The notes: generated from the letters alone by a model not told the origin. A stretch of 64,000 nt of DNA from an uncultured Anaerolineae bacterium (GCA_903846015.1 CAIMZS010000515.1:1-64000), one strand, 5' to 3'. Shown: positions 28,557 through 38,841, counted from the stretch's first letter. Made by a program: numbers and translations.

Positions 28557-29687
28557 CTACAATGGAGTATTAGTGAAGGGCGACAGGCCGAGTATCTTGC
28601 AGCGCATATAACTCCCGATAACACAGGCGGAAGCCAGCAGTGGCACAACCAGCAGCGCACCGAGCACACCAGATGTAACTACTGCGGCGATAATTGCCAG
28701 GAAGACCACTCCCTCATGCATATTGACACTTCGTCCCATGATAAACGGGCGCAGCCATACATTTTTGATGTTGATCAGAGCGGTATAAATGGCAATGACC
28801 AGCAGCATAAACCAGAAATTGGTGATTGGTAGAAAATTTGATCCTTCTAACAATGCAACGACGGCGGCGATCATAGTTGCAGCCAGCGGGCCGATCTCGG
28901 GGACAAGGCTGAAAAGGCCTGTGAGCAGACCAAGCGCCAGTGCACCAGGCAGACCAATTGCAGACCAGACGACGGTGAACACTATCCCGACTATTAACAT
29001 CAAAAGCACCTGCCCGCGCAGGTATCCCATCCATACTTCCCTGATCTGACCATAAAGCCAGTGCATATCGGGTTGATAGGTTTCGGGCGCCAGCCTTATC
29101 AGCCAGGCGCGCAGCTGGCTCCAATCAGTCATCAGATAAAAGGTGCTGACCAGGGTAACCAGAACCCAAAGGAATCCGCGTGAGGTCGATTCAATGATCA
29201 GCAGCGCTTCACTTGGGGTAGGCAACACCAATGCATCGCTAAAAGATTTGCGGATGGCCGGGATAAGGCTTTCAAACGAGATTTGCACACCCATAATGTT
29301 TGTAGGTGTCATCAGGCTTGCCTGAATCTGTTCCAGTGCAGCATTCAAATTGCCGGCTACTTCGCGCAGCTCCGTTAATAAGATTGGGATGCCAAAGATC
29401 AGGAAAATTATAATGAAGGCTACTCCGCCGAAAAAGACAAGCATTGCAGACGCTTTGCGTGGCAAGTGCGTGGTGTGAGACAGAAATTCGACAATTGGGC
29501 TGAGCAGATAGGCTATGACAGCGGCTGAGATCAGCGGCGCGAAAATAACCCGAATATACCAGGCGATTGTCAGGATAACAATCGCTGATACGATAAACAT
29601 GATGTAACGAAAAGCTATATCCCACTGGTGTTCAATGTGTTTCACGGAGTAGCACCTATCCTTATGGAAAAATGCGCTTAAGTGCAT
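28557..29687 (-). CDS. AI-2E family transporter (start uncertain)
   Basis: Multi-TM; PLISAAVIAYLLSPIVEFLS; GLLTGLFSLVPEIGPLAATM; N-terminus overlaps thrC in this ORF so the true start is likely internal. Confidence 0.82.
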   Translation of the reverse strand: MHLSAFFHKDRCYSVKHIEHQWDIAFRYIMFIVSAIVILTIAWYIRVIFAPLISAAVIAYLLSPIVEFLSHTTHLPRKASAMLVFFGGVAFIIIFLIFGIPILLTELREVAGNLNAALEQIQASLMTPTNIMGVQISFESLIPAIRKSFSDALVLPTPSEALLIIESTSRGFLWVLVTLVSTFYLMTDWSQLRAWLIRLAPETYQPDMHWLYGQIREVWMGYLRGQVLLMLIVGIVFTVVWSAIGLPGALALGLLTGLFSLVPEIGPLAATMIAAVVALLEGSNFLPITNFWFMLLVIAIYTALINIKNVWLRPFIMGRSVNMHEGVVFLAIIAAVVTSGVLGALLVVPLLASACVIGSYMRCKILGLSPFTNTPL

Positions 29688-30957
29688 CCAGCGTAGGTTC
29701 GATGATCGGCGCAGGCTGAACGGCTTGCAAGGCAGCTCGGATGTCTTTCAACCCGCTGCCGGTGTTAATTACCAGGACGGGTGAATCTGCTTCCAACCAG
29801 CCCTGGTTTTTCGCTTCTATCAGGCCTGCAAAAGCCGCGGCCCCGGCAGGTTCAGCAAAAACACCTATCTGACCAAGGTCAGAAATGGCACTGATGATTT
29901 TTTGGTCTGACACAGTGATATAGGTACCACCGGTCTCGCTGGCGGCGCGCAGTGCGCGCAGGCCGTCCCGAGGCAGGTCGACTGAGATGCTGTCCGCAAT
30001 TGTTTTGGCCTGAACAGGGTGGATGATTTCACTGCCTGATTTTATAAAATCATGGAATGTATTCGCAATGGCTGCTGAGCCTTCAGCCTGCACGCCGATA
30101 ATGCGCGGCATGCGCCCGAGCCAACCCAGGGTATGCAGATCTTTGAAGCCTTTGTGGAGACCAGAAATGATGTTGCCATCTCCGACAGAAACGAAGATAG
30201 CCAGGCGTTGTTCGTTCACGGGGATGGTGATGGAATTTGAAGATGCGCGCATGCCGGTTCCCATCTGGTTTCGCATGAATTCCCAGATCTCAAAAGCTGC
30301 TGTCTTTTTTCCTTCTGCCGTGAAGGGGTTGTACCCGGTGTTGCGGCAATACCAGCCAAATTCTTGGGCGGCTTTTACAGTGAGATCGAATGCATCGTCG
30401 TAACTGCCATCGACCAGGATAACTCTGGCACCAAAAACGAGAAGCTGCGCTATTTTGGCCTGGGGGGCTGAGCGAGGAGCGAAGATAACGGCTTTCTGCC
30501 CCACTGCCGCGGCCATACCAGCCAGAGCTGCGCCAGCATTACCGGTGGAGGCGGTTACTACAACCTCAGCTTTGATTTCACGGGCACGTGTGACCACTAT
30601 TGCACTGGCGCGGTCCTTAAAGGATGCGGTTGGATTGCGGCTTTCGTCCTTGAGCCATAGCTGTTTGAGACCTAATTTTTCGGCAGTATGTGTCAGTGAA
30701 TATATGGGAGTCCCCCCTACCAGGTGTAGGGGAGTCGCGTCGCCGCTAGGGGCTGAAACCGGCAGTAACGGCAAGTAGCGCCAAATGGATGGGTTTGCGC
30801 GTGATAACAGGTCTTCAGGTTGATACTTTTTCCGGATGGCATCGTAATCCAGTATCACATCCAGGTTGCCACCATCTTTAGGACAAGTATAGGTGACTTC
30901 ATCTGGTGCGTAATCGTGTTGACAGATGGAACAGGTGTAGCCGATGAATTTATCCAT
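29662..30957 (-). CDS. thrC: Threonine synthase
   Basis: SICQHDYAPDEVTYTCPKDGG N-terminal zinc-ribbon-like; DESRNPTASFKDRASA PLP Lys; STGNAGAALAGMAA. Confidence 0.92.
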   Translation of the reverse strand: MDKFIGYTCSICQHDYAPDEVTYTCPKDGGNLDVILDYDAIRKKYQPEDLLSRANPSIWRYLPLLPVSAPSGDATPLHLVGGTPIYSLTHTAEKLGLKQLWLKDESRNPTASFKDRASAIVVTRAREIKAEVVVTASTGNAGAALAGMAAAVGQKAVIFAPRSAPQAKIAQLLVFGARVILVDGSYDDAFDLTVKAAQEFGWYCRNTGYNPFTAEGKKTAAFEIWEFMRNQMGTGMRASSNSITIPVNEQRLAIFVSVGDGNIISGLHKGFKDLHTLGWLGRMPRIIGVQAEGSAAIANTFHDFIKSGSEIIHPVQAKTIADSISVDLPRDGLRALRAASETGGTYITVSDQKIISAISDLGQIGVFAEPAGAAAFAGLIEAKNQGWLEADSPVLVINTGSGLKDIRAALQAVQPAPIIEPTLDALKRIFP

Positions 30958-31010
30958 ATAGGTTTCCAGGTTTTAGCATGGCCCCGGTCGCTGCGCGGGG
31001 CGGGAAATGA

Positions 31011-33869
31011 TTATGAGCCTGTTCGGTGTATGTGATGAAGGATTTGTTCCTGATCCACCGGCAAATGATCGAGACGCAACCCAATGGCATTATAAATCGC
31101 ATTGGTGATGGCTGGGGGAGTTGGAATAGTGACAATCTCGCCAACGCCCTTGGCGCCGTATGGGCCGTCTTTGGTGGGGTCTTCAACAATGATCGATGTG
31201 ATCAGGGGAGTGTGTGCGATGGAAGGAATGCGGTAACGCGCCATACGGTCGGTGATCACATAGCCATCTTTGGTTATGAAGTTTTCCAGGAGGGCATGCC
31301 CTACACCCATCACAACACCGCCTTCCACCTGTCCTTGCAGGCCAAGTGGGTTAATGGCGCGCCCAACATCATTGGCTACGATGACATGCACAATGCGTAC
31401 TTCACCCGTGAGCGTGTTGATCTCCACTTCAACGGCCTGCGTGGCGAATGAAAAAGCAACGTGCATATCGCCGCCCTGGCCCAGTGGCTTGGTAGCCGGG
31501 GCATGATATTCGTACAGCACGCGAGGGTTGTGACCCATGGATCGCATTTCGGCAACGACTTCCCCTAGTGGGATGATACGCTCACCCATGGGGTCTTGAA
31601 GATTGATGTGTACGCCTTGTTCGGAGATGCGGATTGTTTCCGGTGGCCGGTCATATTTTTCGGCCATAGCCGAGATAATGGCATTGCGCAGCGTGATGGC
31701 TGCCAGTCGTGATGCATTTCCGGTGACATAGGTTTGGCGTGATGCGGTGGTTGGTCCACCATTGGGGGTCAAGTCTGTATCCATGACGAGCACGCGTACA
31801 CGCTCAGGTGGCAGCGAGAACTCTTCTGCCACCATCATTTGCATGATGGTAACAAGTCCCTGGCCCAACTCGGCAGCGGCCGAACGAACTTGCAGGCTGC
31901 CATCTTCGTACAGTTCCACTTCAGCGCCAGATGTATCATCGGCGCCCCCGCCAAGACCTGTATTCTTAAACGCTGATGCAAATCCCCAGGAGCGTAGTAG
32001 ATACTCCTGTCCTGACACGGGGCGGGGTTTGAAGAGTTCACTTTTTGAAAGTCCCGAGACGCGCAGCATCTCGGCCTCAACTTTGTCGATACATTCCACC
32101 AACCCGGCGCTTTCACGCATTACCTGTCCGGTACTGGTTAGATCCCCAACTCGCAGGGCATTTTTTCGGCGCAGCTCTACTCGATCCATGCCGAGCTTCT
32201 CGGCCAGCATATCCATCATGCTTTCAAATGCAAAGGCAGATTGCAATACGCCAAAGCCACGAAATGCCCCGGCAGGCGGGTTGTTGGTGTACATGGCGTA
32301 ACAATCGGCATGCACATGTTCAATCCGATAGGGGCCGGCCGAGTGGGTTGTGGCGCGCGTGAGCACTTTTTCACCCAGCGATGCATATGCGCCAGTATCG
32401 CCATATAGTTCAGTTTGGGCTGCTACCAGGGTGCCATCCATCTTTGCGCCAAGTTTGACCTTGATCTGGGTGGCGTGGCGTTTGGGATGGACGATGAGGC
32501 TTTCATGGCGGTCGAATAGCAACTTTACTGGTCTTCCGGTAACGTTGGCAAGCAAGGCTGCGTGGATCTGCCCGGCGATATCTTCCTTACCGCCAAAGCC
32601 TCCGCCCATCAATTGACCAACGATGCGTACGCGCTCCTCGGGCCAGCCAAGTGCCCGGGCCACCTGGGTACGGTCTTGATAGGGGATCTGCGAACCGACA
32701 TAAATTTCCATGCGTCCATCGGCTAATGGCACGGCGATGCTGCATTCCGGTTCCATAAAGAGATGATCTGTGCTGGGGGTATGAAAGGTGTGCTCGAGAA
32801 TGATATCTGATTGGTCAAAACCCAGGGTTGGGTCACCCTTGCGCACCTTAATGTGTTTAAGCAGGTTGCCGTTGGTGTGCAGTACCGGCGCTTCTGGATG
32901 GCGAGCCTGCACCGGGTCTGTGATGACTGGCTGTATATCATAAGTGACTTCGATCATGGCGGCGGCGGCACTGGCAATTTCCTTGGTTTCGGCAGCCACG
33001 ATGGCAATGGCATCGCCCACATAACGTACACGTTCGTCAATTCCTACCAGCACCGGCCAATCGTAGATTACCAGACCGTGGTTGTGTTCCCCCGGAATAT
33101 CTGTTGAGGTCAGTACACTAACCACGCCGGGCATCTGGCGGGCTTTTTCGATGTCGATGGAGCGAACAAAGGCGTGTGGCACCCCGGCGCGGTGCACGGC
33201 CGAGAATAACATATTCTCGAAGGCCAGGTCATCGGTGAAGATGGCTGCTCCGGTGACTTTTTCGATTGCATCCGGTCGGATTTGCAGTTTTCCAATTACC
33301 TGGCTGTCTACTGCGGACGGCTGAACCTGTGGCAGGGTGACCGGCTCACCGCTGGATAAGGACTGTGCGGCAGCCAGAATGGAATTTTCAATAGTGGGGT
33401 AGCCGGCGCAGCGGCAGAGTGTATCTTTTAGCGCGTGGCGAATTTCGGCTGAAGATGGTCTGGGTGTGCGCTGCAGCAGGGCGTAGGATGTCATGATCTG
33501 GCCTGGGATGCAAAAACCACATTGTACAGCACCATGTTGCACAAAGGCTTGCTGAAGCGGATGCAGTGTGATTCGGCTTTTTTCGTATTCTTGCGATGTG
33601 CCCGATGAGTCGGGGGCCTGCCTGGTTGCCAGGCCTTCGATGGTGGTGATGGTTTTACCATCGGCGCGCTCGGCAGGGTAGGAGCAAGAAAGTACCGGGT
33701 CGCCATCCAGGATGACTGTGCATGCGCCGCACTCGGCTTCGTTGCAGCCGATTTTTGTGCCCGTCAGTTTCAAGCGTTTGCGTAATAAATCTGCCAGTGT
33801 TTCGCCTGGGATTGGGGCAAGGGTATATGTTTGGCCGTTTACCGATAAAGAAAGCTGGTTTTTTTTCAT
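31011..33869 (-). CDS. Xanthine dehydrogenase-type protein: fused 2Fe-2S and molybdopterin-binding domains
   Basis: CNEAECGACTVILDG, QCGFCIPGQIM, CRCAGYPTIE; GGGFGGKEDIAGQIHAALLA; PPAGAFRGFG. Confidence 0.93.
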   Translation of the reverse strand: MKKNQLSLSVNGQTYTLAPIPGETLADLLRKRLKLTGTKIGCNEAECGACTVILDGDPVLSCSYPAERADGKTITTIEGLATRQAPDSSGTSQEYEKSRITLHPLQQAFVQHGAVQCGFCIPGQIMTSYALLQRTPRPSSAEIRHALKDTLCRCAGYPTIENSILAAAQSLSSGEPVTLPQVQPSAVDSQVIGKLQIRPDAIEKVTGAAIFTDDLAFENMLFSAVHRAGVPHAFVRSIDIEKARQMPGVVSVLTSTDIPGEHNHGLVIYDWPVLVGIDERVRYVGDAIAIVAAETKEIASAAAAMIEVTYDIQPVITDPVQARHPEAPVLHTNGNLLKHIKVRKGDPTLGFDQSDIILEHTFHTPSTDHLFMEPECSIAVPLADGRMEIYVGSQIPYQDRTQVARALGWPEERVRIVGQLMGGGFGGKEDIAGQIHAALLANVTGRPVKLLFDRHESLIVHPKRHATQIKVKLGAKMDGTLVAAQTELYGDTGAYASLGEKVLTRATTHSAGPYRIEHVHADCYAMYTNNPPAGAFRGFGVLQSAFAFESMMDMLAEKLGMDRVELRRKNALRVGDLTSTGQVMRESAGLVECIDKVEAEMLRVSGLSKSELFKPRPVSGQEYLLRSWGFASAFKNTGLGGGADDTSGAEVELYEDGSLQVRSAAAELGQGLVTIMQMMVAEEFSLPPERVRVLVMDTDLTPNGGPTTASRQTYVTGNASRLAAITLRNAIISAMAEKYDRPPETIRISEQGVHINLQDPMGERIIPLGEVVAEMRSMGHNPRVLYEYHAPATKPLGQGGDMHVAFSFATQAVEVEINTLTGEVRIVHVIVANDVGRAINPLGLQGQVEGGVVMGVGHALLENFITKDGYVITDRMARYRIPSIAHTPLITSIIVEDPTKDGPYGAKGVGEIVTIPTPPAITNAIYNAIGLRLDHLPVDQEQILHHIHRTGS

Positions 33870-33897
33870 TGATTCTTCCTAAAAAACATGAGCCTCG

Positions 33898-33946
33898 TGT
33901 CTGAACCGGCCCTGCTAGAACGGGCACTATCGCAGATTAGAGCAAG
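33898..33946 (+). repeat. Dispersed intergenic repeat, copy 5
   Basis: TGTCTGAACCGGCCCTGCTAGAACGGGCACTATCGCAGATTAGAGCAAG; shares its first ~40 nt with copy 4. Confidence 0.9.
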
Positions 33947-33950
33947 ATTT

Positions 33951-34820
33951 TTATTTTGCCCGTTCCCAAGCTTTTGAGAGGGCATTCTTCAATAAAACGA
34001 CCACCAGTTCGCGGCGATATTCGGCGGTGGCGCGAGCCGGGCTGGTGCGGAATTTGGCTTCAGCGAGCAGCGTCGCTTGCGCAGCGCTAATCGTCTCAAG
34101 GGTGAACGTTTTCCCAGCCAGGAAGGTTTCGGTCTGGCTGGCGCGGAAAGGGGTGGGGCCAGCGGGGCCTACAGAAATGCGCGCAGCATGAATGGTGTCT
34201 CCATCGCGTTCCAGCCAGGCAGCCAGGTTGAGAATTGGCAGGGCAATACCCTGGGCGCGCATGACGCGGTTAAAGGCCGAGGCCTGATGTGGTTTTTGGA
34301 GGGGGATATAAAAACCAACCAGGATCTCATCTGCTTTCAGGATGGATTTTCCTGGGCCGATGAATAGCTGGTTTAACGGGAGCAGGCGGCGGCTGGATGG
34401 AGATGCAATTTCAGCTTCAGCTTCCAATGCCAGCAGACCGATTGTTCCATCGGCGGCTGGCAAGGCATGGGCTACGTTTCCTCCCAGGGTGGCTGAGTTT
34501 CGAACTTGCGGTCCGCCAATCAATCCACAAGATTCGACCAGTGATTGGGCGTGTTCCTGCGCCAACGCAGATTCGACAATGCGGTTGTGCGGCACTCCTG
34601 CACCGATGAACAGTTTCTCACCGCGAATTTCAAGTGCACGCATTTCAGCGATACCGGTCAGATCGACCAGGGTATGTACGGGGGCGTGACGCCCTTGCTG
34701 CAGATCAAGCATTAAATCAGTTCCGCCTGCGATGGGAATCGCAGGTGTTGGAGCTGATGCGAGCGCATCCACAGCTTCCTTTACAGATTGAGGGTGCAGG
34801 TATTCTTTCCAGATGCTCAT
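33951..34820 (-). CDS. Xanthine dehydrogenase-type FAD-binding subunit
   Basis: AIPIAGGTDLMLDLQQGRHAP; GLIGGPQVRNSATLGGNVAHALPAAD. Confidence 0.93.
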   Translation of the reverse strand: MSIWKEYLHPQSVKEAVDALASAPTPAIPIAGGTDLMLDLQQGRHAPVHTLVDLTGIAEMRALEIRGEKLFIGAGVPHNRIVESALAQEHAQSLVESCGLIGGPQVRNSATLGGNVAHALPAADGTIGLLALEAEAEIASPSSRRLLPLNQLFIGPGKSILKADEILVGFYIPLQKPHQASAFNRVMRAQGIALPILNLAAWLERDGDTIHAARISVGPAGPTPFRASQTETFLAGKTFTLETISAAQATLLAEAKFRTSPARATAEYRRELVVVLLKNALSKAWERAK

Positions 34821-34885
34821 AGGATCGGCGTCCTTTCATACGTATTGAAAGTAAACGGGCGGCGGCACTTATCGTGTGGACCACT

Positions 34886-35080
34886 ATGCCCGTGCAGAAC
34901 CGGGTACCATCCAACGCCGTCGAGGCGCTAACGCGCCTCGCAACGACCGCCGAACCCATGTTAAAAACTGGCTATTCAATGCCCGTGCAGAACCGGGTAC
35001 CATTATTACGCTACGTGTATTTCTGTCTCGTGTAGGAATCGGGACTTCCGTAACCGTGGCGCTACGAAACAGTTGGCTGC
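34886..35080. repeat. Composite intergenic repeat: two identical 25-bp direct repeats plus hairpin and related GC-rich modules
   Basis: ATGCCCGTGCAGAACCGGGTACCAT at 34886-34910 and 34979-35003; hairpin CGAGGCGC-TAAC-GCGCCTCG at 34921-34940. Confidence 0.85.
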
Positions 35081-35089
35081 ATTATAACC

Positions 35090-36043
35090 CTACAATCCTC
35101 GTTCACCGCGGACATATGGAGTCCCGAGCGCAGCTGGAGCCCCGAGCCGTTTACGCATGGCTTCACGCGAACCAAGTATCAGGATTAAGATGGTTGCAAT
35201 GTATGGAAGCATGTCCATGATGCGGCCCAATGAAGGGTTATTGGCGGTGGAAATAAGAGGTAGGGCGGGGTTTTGCAGGTCAAGCGGAAGGCGGCGAAGT
35301 AAGCCAAAAAAGTAGGATACCCACATTCCACGGATTGGATCCCATGATCCGAAGATTACCAGCGCAACTGCAATCCATCCCAATCCAGATGTTTTTCCAT
35401 CCACCCACCCTGGGTCAGTGATCAGGCTCATTGCTGCGCCTCCCAGTCCGCTCATTGCACCGCCAAACAGAACGTATGTGTAGCGTGTGCGGTAGACGTT
35501 AATTCCCAGAGAATCTGCGGCAGATGGATATTCGCCCACCGAGCGTAGGTCAAGCCCTGGGCGGGTACGGTTCACATAATACCAGACCAGCGGCGCAAAA
35601 ATCATGCCGAAGGCAACAAGTGCCAACTGTTCTGCTGAGACGCGTTCGAGGATCGGCAAGTTGATTGAATAAGGTTGCGGCACTATCTTGCCAACATACG
35701 GCTGTCCAAGAATGCTTGCCAGGCCAATACCAAGAAAGGTGACTGCAAGCCCGCTCACAACCTGGTCGGCGCGCAGGGTGATGGTGATGATGGCGTGCAG
35801 CAGGGCAAGCAGTGCGCCAAAAGCCATCCCAACGAATAAGCCAAGCATGATATTCCCGGTGTTCGACCATGTCGCGAAGCCGCCCATGGCACCAACCAGC
35901 ATCATGCCTTCAAGCCCCAGGTTCATGACACCTGCGCGCTCAGATAAGATTTCACCGATGGTTGCAAAGAGCAAAGGCGAGCCGCTGACCAGTGCGCCGA
36001 ATAAAATTGTAATCGCGAGAGAAATTAAATCATTTGCAGTCAT
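35090..36043 (-). CDS. Nucleoside-type ABC transporter permease
   Basis: GEILSERAGVMNLGLEGMMLVGAMGGF signature of BMP-linked permeases. Confidence 0.92.
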   Translation of the reverse strand: MTANDLISLAITILFGALVSGSPLLFATIGEILSERAGVMNLGLEGMMLVGAMGGFATWSNTGNIMLGLFVGMAFGALLALLHAIITITLRADQVVSGLAVTFLGIGLASILGQPYVGKIVPQPYSINLPILERVSAEQLALVAFGMIFAPLVWYYVNRTRPGLDLRSVGEYPSAADSLGINVYRTRYTYVLFGGAMSGLGGAAMSLITDPGWVDGKTSGLGWIAVALVIFGSWDPIRGMWVSYFFGLLRRLPLDLQNPALPLISTANNPSLGRIMDMLPYIATILILILGSREAMRKRLGAPAALGTPYVRGERGL

Positions 36044-37239
36044 GAAACATCTCCGCTTTCTGGAGTCACTCTTTGTTCCACTTTTTCAATTCGCACACGA
36101 TAACGGAAAAGTAATTCCGTACCCACGACAACAAAGAGGATAACACCCTGCAGCATGGAGGCAATGCCCTGCGGCTGGATCAATTTTGTGCCAACCAGCA
36201 ATCCTCCAAACAAGAATGAGACAAAAATGGCTGCCAGTGGATTCAAGCGTGCCAGCCAGGCGATAATGACGCCGGTAAAACCATAGCCTCGTGGGAAACG
36301 GCCATTGAGTTCGCGCAGCGCAGCGACTTCATTCATTCCAGCCAGACCTGCCAATGCGCCAGACAATGCCATGACCATGGTGATGTTGCGGCTGAGGCTG
36401 ATTCCTGCGTATCGCGCCGCTTTCGGATTATTGCCGATGACACGGATTTCATAGCCCCAGCGACTGCGATATAAAATCCATGCCAGAATTATTGCCGCGC
36501 CAATGCCTAGAAAAATACCCGGATGTACGGTTAGCCCGCCGACAATCGGGTATTGCTTGGCGTATTCTGTCAGCCGAGGCCAGGTGGCGGGAGTGGGAAA
36601 GCGCCCGGTGGATTCGAAATCGCCAATACTCCATGGACCGACCACCACAAAAAACTCCAAAAATTTATAGGCAATATAATTCAACATCAGGGTTGTGATG
36701 ATTTCATTGATATTGAGGCGCGCTTTGAGAAAACCAGGAATTCCGCCGTAAATCATTCCTGCAACAATACCAGCCGCCGCCATGGCAGCTAACATAACGG
36801 TTCGGTCAGTTGTCTTGGGTAGAATGAAAATTGCGACGCCGGTTGCGGCCCAGGCGCCAATAAACATCTGACCATCTGCGCCAATATTCCATAATTTCAT
36901 CCGAAACGCGATAATACAGGCCAGGGCAGTCAGGAGAATAGGTGAAGTCTTGACCATTGTGTCTGAAAGCGGTCCGAAGCACAGCATTCCTTTTGGACAG
37001 TCGCCATTTGATAAAATGGCGGTAAACCCGGCTTGCCAATCTGCGGGTGTGCCAAAGCCTTCTTTAAATATTTCGCCATATGTAGCTATTGGATTGGTTG
37101 CTCCCGCGGCCCGCAGGAGGAATCCACCGACGATCAAAGATAACACCACGCCCAGGAAGGATGATAACACGCCCACCCAGCCGGGATTATCCAGGCGCGT
37201 TTCGATATTAAATTTATAGGAAGAGAATAAGCGCTTCAT
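36040..37239 (-). CDS. Nucleoside-type ABC transporter permease
   Basis: FRMKLWNIGADGQMFIGAWAATG; LNINEIITTLMLNYIA. Confidence 0.92.
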   Translation of the reverse strand: MKRLFSSYKFNIETRLDNPGWVGVLSSFLGVVLSLIVGGFLLRAAGATNPIATYGEIFKEGFGTPADWQAGFTAILSNGDCPKGMLCFGPLSDTMVKTSPILLTALACIIAFRMKLWNIGADGQMFIGAWAATGVAIFILPKTTDRTVMLAAMAAAGIVAGMIYGGIPGFLKARLNINEIITTLMLNYIAYKFLEFFVVVGPWSIGDFESTGRFPTPATWPRLTEYAKQYPIVGGLTVHPGIFLGIGAAIILAWILYRSRWGYEIRVIGNNPKAARYAGISLSRNITMVMALSGALAGLAGMNEVAALRELNGRFPRGYGFTGVIIAWLARLNPLAAIFVSFLFGGLLVGTKLIQPQGIASMLQGVILFVVVGTELLFRYRVRIEKVEQRVTPESGDVS

Positions 37240-38759
37240 GCGTCCACCTTTGAGCCTGCCATCATCAAGCCAATAGCGCGAATGTCAGCGCCTTCTGCGG
37301 GCATCTCGCCAACCAGTTTACCTTCGTAGATGACAGCGATGCGGTCGCTTAAGGAAAGCAATTCATCGAGATCTTCCGAGATCAACAAAAGCGCTGCACC
37401 TGCGTCACGTTGTTTGATTAAAAGTTTATGCACAGATTCAGTAGCGCCCACATCCAATCCGCGTGTGGGGTGAACGGCGATCATCAATTTTGGTTTCCCC
37501 GCGGTCTCTCGCGCCAGAATTACCTTCTGTAAATTGCCGCCGGATAGCATACGCGCTGGCGTATCCACGCTGGGTGTGGCAATCTGATATTCATCCACCA
37601 GGTGCATGGCATTCGTGTGCACAGCTGTGGAATTAATCGACCACCCCGCCGCAATCGGCGAAGAGTTGAAATTTTTTAAGATAAGATTTTCCGCCACGCT
37701 TAAGGCCGGCACACTGCCCACCGCTGAGCGATCTTCAGGCACATGCCCTAAACTCTTGCCAATTTCCATCCAATTTGTATGGCTGTTCAGGGCTATGTTT
37801 CCAAGTGCTAATTTGCCGCTTGTGGGTTGGCGCAAACCTGTCAGGCTCTCTGCCAGTTCGCGCTGCCCATTGCCTGCCACACCTGCAATCCCCAGGATTT
37901 CTCCGCTGTGTACTTTCAAAGACAGGTCACGCAGGGCCGGTAAGCCACGGTCGTTTTCTGCGCATAAATTTTCTACTGATAAAGTCACTGCCCCTGGTTC
38001 TGCTTTTTTCTTTTCTATTTGAAACAGTACCTCGCGTCCAACCATCAGTTTCGCGAGCTGCGATTTTGTAATTCCTTTGGATGGCACATTTGCCGCAGTA
38101 ACCTTGCCGCGCCGCATGACTGTAACGTGGTCGGCAATTGTCACCACTTCATCAAGCTTGTGTGAAATAAAAACAATCGTATGACCATTAGCGGTCATGT
38201 CTCGCAATGTTCGGAAAAGAGACTCAACTTCTTGCGGGGTTAAAACCGCTGTTGGTTCGTCCATTAGCAGGACTTTTGCGCCGCGGAACAGCATCTTCAA
38301 TACTTCCACTCGTTGTTGTTCGCCAACTGAGAGTTCCCATATCTTGGCGCGTGGATTGACGCTCATGCTGTATTGTTCGCCAAGCGCTGCAACCTGTTCT
38401 TCCACGCTGGCTAGATTTAGAAAAAATCGAGGTTTTTTCAGGCCAAGTACAACGTTTTCTGCAACGGAGTGAGACGGCACAAGCATGAAATGTTGGTGGA
38501 TCATTCCGATGCCGTGCGCGATAGCATCTTGAGGCGAGTGAAAAGATACTGGCTTCCCGCCGATTAAAATTTCCCCGTTTTCTGGATGGTACAGCCCCGC
38601 CAGCACATTCATCAGTGTGCTTTTTCCAGCGCCATTTTCACCAAGCAAGGCATGTACACTGCCAACTTGACATGAAAAATCAACGTGATCGTTCGCCAAA
38701 ATACCAGGGAAGCGTTTGGTGATGCCGAGCATTTCAAATGCATTTGGAGATTCTGTCAT
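37236..38759 (-). CDS. Nucleoside-type ABC transporter ATP-binding protein (two ABC domains)
   Basis: LLGENGAGKSTLMNVLAGLYHPENGEI; LSVGEQQRVEVLKML; LSGGNLQKVILARE. Confidence 0.94.
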   Translation of the reverse strand: MTESPNAFEMLGITKRFPGILANDHVDFSCQVGSVHALLGENGAGKSTLMNVLAGLYHPENGEILIGGKPVSFHSPQDAIAHGIGMIHQHFMLVPSHSVAENVVLGLKKPRFFLNLASVEEQVAALGEQYSMSVNPRAKIWELSVGEQQRVEVLKMLFRGAKVLLMDEPTAVLTPQEVESLFRTLRDMTANGHTIVFISHKLDEVVTIADHVTVMRRGKVTAANVPSKGITKSQLAKLMVGREVLFQIEKKKAEPGAVTLSVENLCAENDRGLPALRDLSLKVHSGEILGIAGVAGNGQRELAESLTGLRQPTSGKLALGNIALNSHTNWMEIGKSLGHVPEDRSAVGSVPALSVAENLILKNFNSSPIAAGWSINSTAVHTNAMHLVDEYQIATPSVDTPARMLSGGNLQKVILARETAGKPKLMIAVHPTRGLDVGATESVHKLLIKQRDAGAALLLISEDLDELLSLSDRIAVIYEGKLVGEMPAEGADIRAIGLMMAGSKVDA

Positions 38760-38789
38760 GAATACATCCTCGGACGATCAAGGGATATA

Positions 38790-38823
38790 ACATTAGTGCA
38801 GGAGATTACTCCTGCACTAATGT
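38790..38823. terminator. Intercistronic hairpin between the binding protein and the ATPase gene
   Basis: Perfect 15-bp stem ACATTAGTGCAGGAG/CTCCTGCACTAATGT, 4-nt loop; weak T tract, so attenuator or RNA-stability element. Confidence 0.75.
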
Positions 38824-38841
38824 TTAGATTACTTCGATGTG

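Noticed and set aside
11238-33946. CRISPR array
   Set aside because: Repeat copies are kilobases apart and mosaic, without regular spacers; no cas genes
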